From Vibrio splendidus (GTDB taxonomy: Bacteria > Pseudomonadota > Gammaproteobacteria > Enterobacterales > Vibrionaceae): a stretch of 64,000 nucleotides of DNA. Numbering within the stretch: position 1 is the first letter of the stretch; every line of letters starts with the position of its first letter. The stretch is from positions 372,001 through 436,000 of the forward strand of contig NZ_AP025509.1 of the NCBI RefSeq assembly GCF_024347615.1. Reading direction: 5' to 3'. The notes below the pieces were generated by a model. The model was not told the origin of the DNA. It did no database searches and worked only from the letters and a program-made list of their open reading frames with translations. A program made the position numbers and the translations under genes. Below are positions 18,088-26,737 of the stretch, one piece after another.

Positions 18088-19182
18088 ATGCCGGGTCAAA
18101 TTTGTAAAAACGTCTTGCTAACCCTACTGACAGCGTGTTTTTCTCTCCCTTTGTACGCCAAGTCTGACCGGATAAGGGTGGAGGCTGATGCTCAGAAACT
18201 CGAAAAATTTCAAGAGACTGTGAGTGGCGAACCGATTCTTTTGGCTCCAATGTCGGTAGAAAAACCGGTTAGAATTGCATTAATTTACCCAAGTGCAGAT
18301 ATTTCTGACTTTTGGACAAGAAATTACACAGCACTGAAGCAAAGGCTCGTCGCTTTGGAGTTACCATTTGAGATCAGCGAGTTCACCTCAAGGCAAATTG
18401 AGCACTCATTGCAGACCCAATACACCGAACAAGTATTGAACTCTGAAACCCCTTACGACTTCGTTATTTTCGGTCCTTCTGAACTGGGTATTCAAGCTGA
18501 GAATATTCAAAAACTGTCTGCTTCGACAGAGTTCAAAACCTTTATTTGGGCTTTTCACACGCCCAATGAACAATGGAAACATCAACCGGATAGCTGGTTC
18601 GATTTTTCAAGCGCGATGGGGGCCGATGTCCTGTGTGACCATGTGGTGAAAGAGCTCGGCAACGACGTAGAATTTTCTGCGAATCGTGGGATACCGGGAA
18701 TAACCGATACTCAACGCTCGCAAGGTTTCATCGATTGCGTAGAAGAGAAAGGTGATTGGTTAACAGTGTATGAGCACTTTGGGCAATACCAGAAGATAGG
18801 CGGTGCTGATGGGATTCGTTTAGTGCTCGGTAATTTCCCCGAGGTGACCATGGTTCACAACGCCAATACAGCGATGACCATGGGAGCGGTGGATGCATTA
18901 AACAATGCCGACATGTTGTCTGAAATCTATGTGACGGGTTGGGGCGGTACAGCGAAAGAGATTGAAAAGATTCGTACGGATGAACTGGATGCGACTCCAA
19001 TGAGAATGAGTGATGACCTTGGTGTGGCAACGGCCGAAGCGATCAAGTTTCACTTAGAAGAGCGTGAAGCAGAAGTCCCATTGGTTTATTTAGGTCGTAT
19101 CACGGTTGTACACAACAAGATGAATGATGACCAGTTGGATCAGCTGACCAGAGAAGCGTTTCGATATTCTGGTAAGAACTAG
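18088..19182 (+). CDS. LuxP-like periplasmic binding protein
   Basis: A 364-residue exported binding protein. From memory it aligns closely with Vibrio LuxP, the AI-2 receptor: IYPSADISDFWTRN matches LuxP's YPGQQVSDYWVRN, and the last 90 residues (GAVDAL, GWGG, MRMSDD, EAFRYS) are nearly colinear. Of LuxP's AI-2 contacts, the Ser, both Trp and both Arg appear kept, but the positions of Gln77, Asn159 and Asp267 read Asp, Ala and Ala. It is therefore probably a paralogue with a different ligand, not luxP itself. The ATG at 18088 was chosen over an upstream in-frame TTG (18076). No kinase gene is adjacent; the neighbouring GGDEF-EAL receptor is a possible partner. Confidence 0.88.
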   Translation: MPGQICKNVLLTLLTACFSLPLYAKSDRIRVEADAQKLEKFQETVSGEPILLAPMSVEKPVRIALIYPSADISDFWTRNYTALKQRLVALELPFEISEFTSRQIEHSLQTQYTEQVLNSETPYDFVIFGPSELGIQAENIQKLSASTEFKTFIWAFHTPNEQWKHQPDSWFDFSSAMGADVLCDHVVKELGNDVEFSANRGIPGITDTQRSQGFIDCVEEKGDWLTVYEHFGQYQKIGGADGIRLVLGNFPEVTMVHNANTAMTMGAVDALNNADMLSEIYVTGWGGTAKEIEKIRTDELDATPMRMSDDLGVATAEAIKFHLEEREAEVPLVYLGRITVVHNKMNDDQLDQLTREAFRYSGKN

Positions 19183-19202
19183 ATTCAACCTATCCTTTAT
19201 CG

Positions 19203-19265
19203 ATCAAAAAGAGCCGCTTATCTGTTTCGACTGAATCAGTCTGAATAGGATAAACGACTCTTTTA
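19203..19265. terminator. Bidirectional terminator between convergent genes
   Basis: A long imperfect hairpin: gagccgcttatc (19211-19222) against gataaacgactc (19249-19260), with A-runs on the left and T-runs on the right. On the minus strand the two mismatches become G-U pairs and five T follow, so it best serves the leftward phosphatase gene; it may also end the rightward LuxP-like gene. Confidence 0.75.
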
Positions 19266-19317
19266 ATGAGTGGGTGCTGGATTCGAAATCTAGCTCACGA
19301 AACCTTAGAGGTATACT

Positions 19318-21000
19318 CTACTCAGTGACCTCTTGTAACACCTCTCCAATTGATCCACTTGGTTGGGTTATACCCAGTTTGTTCGAAAGTGTTGGCGCAA
19401 TGTCGTATGGCGTGATTGCCCGCGAGATCTTCTGAGCTTCAACGTCGTAGCCTGCGAAGATTACAGGCACATGCGTATCGTACTTCCATGGCGAGCCATG
19501 TGTAGAGGCGATTTGAAGGCCTTCCATGTCGTTAATGTAACTACGCGGTGCAAATACCACATACACGTCACCTGAACGAGCAGGGTGGTAGTTGTTCTTA
19601 ATGAGCTGCATTACATGAGTATCAGGTACTCGGTTTGCCGCGATATCACTGCTTGATACGGCAAACGCAACGCCTTTTACTTTGGCAATCTCATCGGCGA
19701 TCGCTTCCTGCACTTTAGCTAGGTCAAGTTTCTTCTCTGCGATTAAATCGTGATTCAGATAGATATAAGGCTGTGTGTACAAGCGAATTGCGTCTTTGGT
19801 TAGACCAAATTCATCCTTCAATCGTTTCTCAACACCACTCGAGAGCAGTGTATCTTTATTGAAGTATTGAGCTTGATTAAAGCCAAGCGCATTTGCCGCG
19901 GGTGAAGATTCAGGGACACCATGATCGGCAGACAACACAATTAATGTATTTTTTAGCCCGACTTGGTTATCAACGGTTTTAAGAAGCTTGGCGATCGTCT
20001 TATCAAGTCGAATTAGGTTGTCTTCTGTTTCTAGGCTTTCAGGGCCGTATAAGTGCACCACGTAGTCGTTTGATGAGAAACTCACAGACAGATAATCAGT
20101 CACTTCACCTTGGCCTAGCTTCTCGTGCATCAACAGTGTGCTTGCAAAGTTTTCTGTGATCTCGTCACCGGCTGGGCTAACGGTTAGCGTTGTGCTGTAG
20201 TACTTGTAACTTGCAGGGCCATAAGGGTGAGGGAAGGTGCGTTGGAAGTCACCGAGTTTCACTTTGTGTTCGGTATCGTGTTCTTGAAGCGTGTACTTCT
20301 CACGTGGTAATGAGAGCTCCCACTTCTGTTTCGAGTACTGAGCAGCAATTGCTTTCTCGTTCCAACGTGATACCCAATCTGGATACTCGTCGTAGTAATA
20401 GTTGCTGGTGACAAACTCAGATTGCGCTTTGGAGAACCAGAAGGCTTTACCACTGTGTCCCGCCAATGAGATTGCGCCGCGGTCTTTCACTGATACACCG
20501 AACACTTTTGATTTTCCACTATTGGAAATCGTCAACTCGTCACCAAACGTGGTGGAAAGTATTGGCTCCGGAGAACGTCCATCGCCCTGTGCTGTCTTCT
20601 GCGTTGGGTCGATCTCAGTTGCTTTGTCGACACCCGCGCCAGAGGTCAACATTTTGTAGTTTCCGTCTTCTACGTTATACACCAAACGCTCTTCGCTACG
20701 GTCATACCAAACGTTACCTACCATGCCGTGTACGCTTGGTGGCGCACCTGTTGCGAGCGACACATGCCCCACGATCGTTTCCGTGTTGCCATGTTGGTAG
20801 TTCGCGTTGGTGTAGTAAGTGCCGTCATCCATTAAGTACCGGAAACCACCTTCACCGAAGTTATGCTTATATCGTTCGATTAGATCTGCGCGCAGGCCAT
20901 CTACCGTGATCTGAAGGACTAGATCTGGCTTTTCCGCAGCCGAAGCTGGGAGAGCACAGAGTAACGCGAGTGTCAGTCCTGAAAGCTTGGTGTATTGCAT
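19318..21000 (-). CDS. Exported alkaline phosphatase superfamily protein (PafA-like, Thr nucleophile)
   Basis: A 560-residue periplasmic hydrolase with a signal peptide (cut near PASAAE). The metal-ligand Asp lies in ITVDGLRAD and the nucleophile in NTETIVGH, where Thr takes the place of Ser as in PafA-type phosphatases. The second metal site SADHGV lies about two-thirds along, with a further His in THGSPW near the C-terminus. It belongs to the same superfamily as the sulfatases but uses Thr rather than formylglycine, so it should act on phosphate mono- or diesters and not depend on anSME. The ATG is preceded by aagga. Confidence 0.88.
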   Translation of the reverse strand: MQYTKLSGLTLALLCALPASAAEKPDLVLQITVDGLRADLIERYKHNFGEGGFRYLMDDGTYYTNANYQHGNTETIVGHVSLATGAPPSVHGMVGNVWYDRSEERLVYNVEDGNYKMLTSGAGVDKATEIDPTQKTAQGDGRSPEPILSTTFGDELTISNSGKSKVFGVSVKDRGAISLAGHSGKAFWFSKAQSEFVTSNYYYDEYPDWVSRWNEKAIAAQYSKQKWELSLPREKYTLQEHDTEHKVKLGDFQRTFPHPYGPASYKYYSTTLTVSPAGDEITENFASTLLMHEKLGQGEVTDYLSVSFSSNDYVVHLYGPESLETEDNLIRLDKTIAKLLKTVDNQVGLKNTLIVLSADHGVPESSPAANALGFNQAQYFNKDTLLSSGVEKRLKDEFGLTKDAIRLYTQPYIYLNHDLIAEKKLDLAKVQEAIADEIAKVKGVAFAVSSSDIAANRVPDTHVMQLIKNNYHPARSGDVYVVFAPRSYINDMEGLQIASTHGSPWKYDTHVPVIFAGYDVEAQKISRAITPYDIAPTLSNKLGITQPSGSIGEVLQEVTE

Positions 21001-21031
21001 AGAGTTTCCTTATTCAGTATTGCCGCAGAGT

Positions 21032-21080
21032 TCTAACGTTTGGTCAAATCTCTAATGTTTGGTCAGATTTCTAACGTGTG
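21032..21080. repeat. 19-bp tandem repeat in the phosphatase promoter region
   Basis: Tandem units tctaacgtttggtcaaatc, tctaatgtttggtcagatt and a partial tctaacgtgtg, starting at 21032, 21051 and 21070. They sit 32-80 bp upstream of the phosphatase start codon (minus strand), a natural place for repeated operator sites or -35/-10 duplication. Confidence 0.65.
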
Positions 21081-21181
21081 TACAGTGCGAATCGTATTTT
21101 TAGGATTGTTGGTGAAGATTGTTGAGTCATAACCGTCGGCACCTTTAGCTAGTTGCATCTCTAGTTAGTTCACAGCTTTAG

Positions 21182-21970
21182 TTAGTTCGTATCCTTAACT
21201 AAACGCAGGCCCATATCTGACATAGTGATCGATTGGCTTGCGAAGTCGCGACGGTAACTTTCAGATTCGTTTTCGTCATAAGCAAAGCTGCCACCGCGAA
21301 CCGATTTATGTGATAAACCAACGTCGCTGTGTTTTGCGTTGTTAGGATTGTCTGTTGGACCGAATCGGTAGAAGGTGTCATCGAAGGCATCAATCACAAA
21401 CTCACCCACGTTTCCGGTCATGTCATATAAGCCTAGTTCATTTGGCTTCTTTAGCCCGACTGGATGTGCGCTATTTTTAGAATTTGCTGAGTACCATGCA
21501 ACATCATCTAAGTTATTGGAACCACTGTAAGTATAGCCTTTGCTCTTGTTGCCACCTTTCGCTGCAAATTCCCATTCAGCTTCAGTCGGCAGACGGTATT
21601 CTTCACCTGTAAGTTCGTTCAATTGTTCAACGAAGTAGTTCGCCTGTTGCCAACTTAAGTTATTGACCGGAACTTGTGGGTTTTGGAAATAACTGAGAGA
21701 TGAACCCATCACCGATTCGAACAATTCTTGAGTCACCTCAAACTTCGCAATGTAGAAACTATCTACAGTTATATCTCGCGCTGGTCGTTCTGCTTTGGTC
21801 GCTTCAGGATCGTTCGAACCCATGGTGAATGTACCACCTTCAACTAGCACCATTTCTTGGTCGATTTGTTGGGCGATAGGGTGTGTAGGCACGCTCGCAC
21901 AGCCGCTTAGGAAAATAGTCATGGTGACGCTGCTGATCGCCGCTAATTGTTTGTAATTGAAAAATTTCAT
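21182..21970 (-). CDS. SUMF1/FGE-fold lipoprotein lacking FGE catalytic cysteines
   Basis: A 262-residue lipoprotein. I chose the internal ATG at 21970 (gaggcacgtg before it) over the longer frame from 22021, because it begins a textbook lipoprotein signal with lipobox LSGC. The rest is a formylglycine-generating-enzyme-like fold: VEGGTFTMGSND near the start, LPTEAEWEFAAKGG in the middle, and VRGGSF followed by MGLRLV at the end. True FGE needs two cysteines near the VRGGS motif; here the only cysteine in the mature protein is the lipidated one. It is thus probably not a sulfatase-maturing enzyme but a binding or scaffold member of the family. It is divergent from the anSME gene. Confidence 0.88.
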   Translation of the reverse strand: MKFFNYKQLAAISSVTMTIFLSGCASVPTHPIAQQIDQEMVLVEGGTFTMGSNDPEATKAERPARDITVDSFYIAKFEVTQELFESVMGSSLSYFQNPQVPVNNLSWQQANYFVEQLNELTGEEYRLPTEAEWEFAAKGGNKSKGYTYSGSNNLDDVAWYSANSKNSAHPVGLKKPNELGLYDMTGNVGEFVIDAFDDTFYRFGPTDNPNNAKHSDVGLSHKSVRGGSFAYDENESESYRRDFASQSITMSDMGLRLVKDTN

Positions 21971-22106
21971 CACGTGCCTCGAATGTTCGAAATAGAGGGC
22001 AATTTTAACGTTTAAGGTCATTCCTATTGGTTATAAAGGGTATAACATGCCACTGACTGAAATAGGCATTATGATGGCTACAGACACTAAGATAGGTAGA
22101 TAAATC

Positions 22107-23438
22107 ATGCACATTACTCAAGGTCCACAATACAATGGTAAAGCGTCTAAACGCTTGCATGTTATGGCTAAGCCAATTGGCGCAGCGTGCAACATTGACT
22201 GTAAATATTGTTATTACCTAAGTAAGCAAGATTTGTTGGAGTACAAGAAAGGCAGTTCTCCAAGAATGGATGATGAGACGTTAGAAACCTACATCCGACA
22301 ATACATCGAAGGTCAAAATACGCCTGAAATTATCTTCTCATGGCAGGGCGGTGAACCGACCATGCTAGGTTTAGCGTACTTTGAAAGAGTGGTTGAACTA
22401 CAGAAAAAGTACCGACCTGAAGGGGTGTTGATTTCAAATGATCTGCAAACCAATGGCACATTATTGAATGACGACTGGGGCCGATTCTTAGCAAAGAACA
22501 ATTTCCTAATCGGCTTGAGTATTGATGGCCCTGAAATGCTACACAACGCGTATCGTGTCAACAGAGCAGGCCGTGGTACATTCAAACAAGTGATGGCGGC
22601 CGTTGAACTGCTGCACAAACACCAAGTGAAATTCGCAACGCTGACTTGTGTGAATAACCTCACCAGTCAAAATGCACTTGAGGTGTATCGCTTCCTACGT
22701 GATGTGGTGAAGTCACCGCAAATGCAGTTTATCCCTATCGTTGAGCAAAAAACCTTTAGAACGGTTGCGCCACAAACGTCTCAAGTGAGTGAGCAACTTA
22801 AGCAAGGCGACAAACGCCTGATCCCCGGCCATAAAGATTCGATCATGGAATCGTGGTGTGTGTCGGACTTGGCTTGGGGTAACTTCCTTATTTCTGTATT
22901 TGATGAGTGGGCGAAGAACGACATCGGTAAAGTGTTCGTTCAGTATTTTGAAGCAAGTTTAGAAACATGGATAGGGCGTCCTAACCCGCTTTGTACTCTG
23001 AATGAAATCTGCGGTAAAGGCCTCGCGATGGAGCCTAATGGCGACGTATTCTCATGCGACCACTATGTTTACCCTGAATACAAGATTGGCAATATTCATC
23101 ACGAGAAGCTTGATGATTTGGCGTACAGCGCACCACAGCAAAAGTTTGGTTTTGCTAAATCACGCACAATGACCAGTCAATGTCAGCAGTGTGATTACAA
23201 GTTTGCTTGTCATGGTGAATGTCCTAAAAACCGCTTTATCAAAACTCGCGCAGGCGAACCGGGCTTGAACTACTTATGTGCAGGTTGGCACAAGTTCTTT
23301 TCTCATGTCGACAAGTCGATGGCTTATATCGCTCGTGCGATGGGGCATCCGGTTGCTCATGGCAAATTCAGTGATTCAGTATTGATGGCACATCGTGCAA
23401 AACAGGCGCAACAAACTACGTTCGAGACCAAGTTTTAA
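22107..23438 (+). CDS. Anaerobic sulfatase-maturating enzyme (anSME), radical SAM
   Basis: Converts the active-site Cys or Ser of sulfatases to formylglycine in the cytoplasm without oxygen. The 443-residue product has the radical SAM CX3CX2C cluster at Cys28, Cys32 and Cys35 (CNIDCKYC), the GGEPT motif at about 85, and a C-terminal SPASM region rich in cysteines (CTLNEICG, CDHY, CQQCDYKFACHGEC, LCAGW) that holds two extra iron-sulfur clusters. Both sulfatases in the window carry the Cys-type CTAGR signature and are the obvious substrates. It shares a short divergent promoter region with the SUMF1-fold lipoprotein. Confidence 0.94.
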   Translation: MHITQGPQYNGKASKRLHVMAKPIGAACNIDCKYCYYLSKQDLLEYKKGSSPRMDDETLETYIRQYIEGQNTPEIIFSWQGGEPTMLGLAYFERVVELQKKYRPEGVLISNDLQTNGTLLNDDWGRFLAKNNFLIGLSIDGPEMLHNAYRVNRAGRGTFKQVMAAVELLHKHQVKFATLTCVNNLTSQNALEVYRFLRDVVKSPQMQFIPIVEQKTFRTVAPQTSQVSEQLKQGDKRLIPGHKDSIMESWCVSDLAWGNFLISVFDEWAKNDIGKVFVQYFEASLETWIGRPNPLCTLNEICGKGLAMEPNGDVFSCDHYVYPEYKIGNIHHEKLDDLAYSAPQQKFGFAKSRTMTSQCQQCDYKFACHGECPKNRFIKTRAGEPGLNYLCAGWHKFFSHVDKSMAYIARAMGHPVAHGKFSDSVLMAHRAKQAQQTTFETKF

Positions 23439-23525
23439 CTCGTTTTTTGGGTCAACAGGTCCAAGACAAATTTAATCAGATACGAGTCTAAGGACAGGCT
23501 AAGTTCTCCAGTTTAAGGTAATACT

Positions 23526-24584
23526 ATGATGAAGAAGAGTTTAGCGACGGCTGTTGCTCTATTAGTTTCAACGTCCGCATTGATTTCAACGTCTGCGATG
23601 GCAGCGAATAGCGTTCAGCAAACTGTTGACGCACCGGCAAAAAATATCAATCAAGTGCTCGAAATGACGGACACACAAACCCGTATTCAACAGTTGTCTT
23701 ACATGGCACAAGATCAGAACCAATCTATAGAGAATCGTACTGGTGCACTGCAAGAGCTTGCTTCATACCCAAGCCAGAATGCGCTGGTAGCGGTTGCAAG
23801 AGGTTTGAAAGATCAAAACCCTGAAGTTCGTGAGGCTTCGATTATCGGTTCTTCGCCATATCAACTTGAGCACCGTTGGGCGTTAGTTTCGCCTTTGCTG
23901 AGCGATACAGATTCTATGGTTCGTCATTCAGCAACATCGAACTTAGTACGTGATTACAATACGTTAGATAAAGAACAGAAAGCACAAATCGAACAACCTG
24001 TCGCTGAGTTAATCACATTCTTGGAATCACAAGAATCTGAAAAGTTTCAATTGTTGTTCGCTGACGTGCTCCGTTGGCACAATGAATGGGATAAAGCGGA
24101 AACGATTTATCTTGAGTTGATTAATACTCACCAGAAAGACCCTCAAGTTTGGCTGAGCTACGCGGATAACTTCCGAGCTCAGAATAAAGATCAACAAGCG
24201 GTCGAGGTGTTGGATCGTGGTTTGAAGAACGTGCCGGACAATGCAGCGATGCACTATTCTAAATCATTAACTTTGGTTCGCCTTGAAGACAAGGCAGCAG
24301 CAGCCAAAGAGATTGAAGTAGCAGCAGAACTTGCAAAAGATAACAGCTATTACTGGTACCTGAATGGGGTACTACAAGAAGATTTGGATATCGACAAGTC
24401 GACTAAATCGTTCGAGAAGGCGTATTTGATCTCTGGTTCTCCAGAGCAGTTATACGCGGTATGTGATATCTACGTGCGATACGGCAACGACAAGACCGAT
24501 GATTGCTTAAGTGAGCTAGGTAAAGTGGCTCCTGATTATGTTATTGAACAGCTGAAAGAGAAGCGAGTAGCGCCAAGCTCATAA
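23526..24584 (+). CDS. Exported HEAT/TPR protein, haemless paralogue of the octahaem cytochrome tail
   Basis: A 352-residue periplasmic protein with a signal peptide (about residues 1-26), a HEAT-like helical region (about 60-165: ALVAVARGLKDQNPEVREAS) and TPR units (about 180-330). It has no CXXCH motif. It aligns colinearly with the C-terminal 300 residues of the cytochrome at 3945, including the ends (LSELGKVAPDYVIEQLKEK against ISSLSKVAPPEAINQLKAK). It follows the anSME gene by 87 bp on the same strand and a terminator follows it. A protein-protein scaffold for the sulfatase/cytochrome system is plausible; the partner is unknown. Confidence 0.87.
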   Translation: MMKKSLATAVALLVSTSALISTSAMAANSVQQTVDAPAKNINQVLEMTDTQTRIQQLSYMAQDQNQSIENRTGALQELASYPSQNALVAVARGLKDQNPEVREASIIGSSPYQLEHRWALVSPLLSDTDSMVRHSATSNLVRDYNTLDKEQKAQIEQPVAELITFLESQESEKFQLLFADVLRWHNEWDKAETIYLELINTHQKDPQVWLSYADNFRAQNKDQQAVEVLDRGLKNVPDNAAMHYSKSLTLVRLEDKAAAAKEIEVAAELAKDNSYYWYLNGVLQEDLDIDKSTKSFEKAYLISGSPEQLYAVCDIYVRYGNDKTDDCLSELGKVAPDYVIEQLKEKRVAPSS

Positions 24585-24618
24585 TATTTGAATGAGTAAA
24601 TAGATAAGCCGCTTATGA

Positions 24619-24650
24619 AAAGCCAGTCGAAATATTCGACTGGCTTTTTT
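24619..24650. terminator. Strong bidirectional terminator
   Basis: A perfect 10-bp stem agccagtcga (24621-24630) and tcgactggct (24636-24645) with a 5-base loop and six T; the minus strand also leads into four T. It ends the HEAT/TPR gene and lies beyond the convergent gamma-glutamyltransferase gene. Confidence 0.92.
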
Positions 24651-24745
24651 GGATCTAGAGTTCTGTTTGGAATGTCTTTTAAAGCAAGGCACAAGTTGGA
24701 AACATCTAAAGTGGGTGAGCTTATTCTCTCACCCGTTAAGTTAAA

Positions 24746-26476
24746 TTATTCGCCCATTGAGGTGGATGCACGGCGTCTGTCTGTCGCGCCATGGATCTTG
24801 CCATCTTTGATTTCAATGGCGTTCAAACCACTGACTACTGGAATGACATGCACTGGATAACCGAGCTGCATGAACTCTGGTACTAGCATTTCAGCGTAAG
24901 TTTTCTTTTCGACCAATAAACCCGTTGGGTCATAAGGTTTGGTGCGATCTATCTTGGTGCCGTATTGGATGTTTGGAAGGTCAATTGCTTCCTGCGCAGA
25001 CAGATCCCAATCGAGAATGCCCACCACAGTTTTCAACACGTACCCCGGAATTTGTGAGCTACCAGGAGAACCTACCACTAAACGCAGGTCGTCTTTTTTA
25101 TCCATAACCATTAACGGGGTGATCGCGGAACGAGGTCGCTTACCTGCTTCAATAGAGTTTTGAGTCGGTTTACCGTTTATGGTGGGCTTGGTTGAGAAGT
25201 TTGCCATTTGGGCATTAAGAATCACGCCATCGACCATTACCCCTGACCCCATGCCTGTGCCGACGGTGCTGGTCATTGCAATGGCATTACCGTCTTTGTC
25301 GATGATGGATATGTGCCCGGTATCTTGGCTCTCAAAACCTTGATACTGAGCGTAATCAGTATCGGTTAGCTTGCCTGCTTTTGGCTTTGTTTTCGCAATA
25401 CCAGTCTCTGGAATGAGCTTACGTCGCTCGTCGATGTAGGCTTTGTCGAGTAGGGCTGCAACTGGCGCTTCGATGTAATCTGGGTCACCGGCATAAGCGA
25501 TGCGATCGGCCTTGGCGATTCTCATGGCTTCGGTCATCAAGCGCCAAGGTTCAACATCGGTTTTAGACATATCGGCTAAGTCATAGGCTTCGAGCATTTC
25601 AAGGCTTTGAGCAACCATCACGCCACCAGAGGCTGGGTAACCAAATGAGACAATCTTGTTGCCACGATAGTCGCTTTCGATAACCTCACGTTGTTTCACT
25701 TGGTACTGTTCAAAATCTTCTATTGAGAGCTTTGCGTGGTCGGCATCGATTCTGCTGTTCACAGTTTCAACGATGTGCTTACCAAACTCGCCACCATAAA
25801 GGTACTTATCGCCTTGTTGGGCAATGTTGCTCAGAGTGTCGGCAAGCTTAGGGTTTTTCATCAATGTGCCGGTTGGTTTGATTTGGTCGCCATTCCAATA
25901 CAGGGCTTGGATTTCTGGATCTTCAATCAATCGTTCTTGTTCACGAACCACGATGTCGTAGGTGTAGCTGTTCATCGCGTAACCCTTGCTTGCCAGTTCA
26001 ATCGCGGGTTGAACAAGCTCAGACCATGGTAGTTTTCCGTATTGTTGATGAGTGCTATAGAGCAAACGAAGTGTGCCGGGAACCGCTACAGAACGAGCCC
26101 CTAAAATCTCATTTCGACTGAGCACTTCTCCATTTTCCATGAACATATCTGGAGTAGCAGTTGAAGGGGCTTCATCTCGTCCATCAAGTGCGAGGAAATG
26201 ATCTTTGTCTTTTTGGTAAAACAGCGCAAAAGTACCACCGCCAATCCCAGTCATATCCGGTTCAACCACCGACATTGTCATCTGCATCGCCACCATCGCA
26301 TCGACCGCATTACCGCCTTGCTTAAGTACCGAATACCCGGTGCTGCTTACATATGGATTCGTTGCACTTACCATAAACTCTTCGCCAGTTTCGTCTGGCG
26401 TAATTGGAAAAGGATTTGGCTCAGCCGCGAAACCGACCGCTGAAACCAAACTTAAAGATAAAGTAGCTATTCGCAT
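24746..26476 (-). CDS. ggt: Gamma-glutamyltransferase, periplasmic
   Basis: Cleaves glutathione and other gamma-glutamyl compounds or transfers the gamma-glutamyl group. The 576-residue precursor has a short signal peptide (cut near GFAAEP), the conserved QGGNAVDAMVAM and GIGGGTFAL segments, and the autoprocessing/catalytic Thr at about residue 385 in DTGHISIID, where the chain splits into large and small subunits. The GSPGSSQIP oxyanion motif follows. The start at 26476 has ggag at good spacing. No operon link to its neighbours is visible. Confidence 0.93.
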   Translation of the reverse strand: MRIATLSLSLVSAVGFAAEPNPFPITPDETGEEFMVSATNPYVSSTGYSVLKQGGNAVDAMVAMQMTMSVVEPDMTGIGGGTFALFYQKDKDHFLALDGRDEAPSTATPDMFMENGEVLSRNEILGARSVAVPGTLRLLYSTHQQYGKLPWSELVQPAIELASKGYAMNSYTYDIVVREQERLIEDPEIQALYWNGDQIKPTGTLMKNPKLADTLSNIAQQGDKYLYGGEFGKHIVETVNSRIDADHAKLSIEDFEQYQVKQREVIESDYRGNKIVSFGYPASGGVMVAQSLEMLEAYDLADMSKTDVEPWRLMTEAMRIAKADRIAYAGDPDYIEAPVAALLDKAYIDERRKLIPETGIAKTKPKAGKLTDTDYAQYQGFESQDTGHISIIDKDGNAIAMTSTVGTGMGSGVMVDGVILNAQMANFSTKPTINGKPTQNSIEAGKRPRSAITPLMVMDKKDDLRLVVGSPGSSQIPGYVLKTVVGILDWDLSAQEAIDLPNIQYGTKIDRTKPYDPTGLLVEKKTYAEMLVPEFMQLGYPVHVIPVVSGLNAIEIKDGKIHGATDRRRASTSMGE

Positions 26477-26671
26477 GCGTTCTCCGTTTAAGGTATCTGT
26501 TTATTCGCTTTTAGGTTGACCAATTTAAGGTAGTGAAGTTCGTGAGTTTACAGCCTTCTTACACAATGCTGACGGCTCTGACATTAGTGACTAAATCACC
26601 TAAATGTTTCTGAGTTAAAGGATAGTTAAGAGCAATGTAATGGCTTGTTAGGCATGACAATTCAAAGACAT

Positions 26672-26707
26672 AAAAAAGCCCAGACTGTTTGATTAGCTTG
26701 GGCTTTT
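26672..26707 (-). terminator. Rho-independent terminator of the kinase-PstS-porin operon
   Basis: A 9-bp stem aaaagccca (26674-26682) and tgggctttt (26699-26707); the minus strand runs into six T. It lies 31 bp beyond the porin stop codon. The rest of 26477-26737 shows no gene. Confidence 0.88.
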
Positions 26708-26737
26708 ATTTCTATTGACGATGATTTTTACGCATGA

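Noticed and set aside
18088..19182. Calling this gene luxP
   Set aside because: Several AI-2 contact residues appear changed and no luxQ follows it, as would be usual.
21182..21970. Annotation as a formylglycine-generating enzyme
   Set aside because: The catalytic cysteine pair is missing; family fold only.
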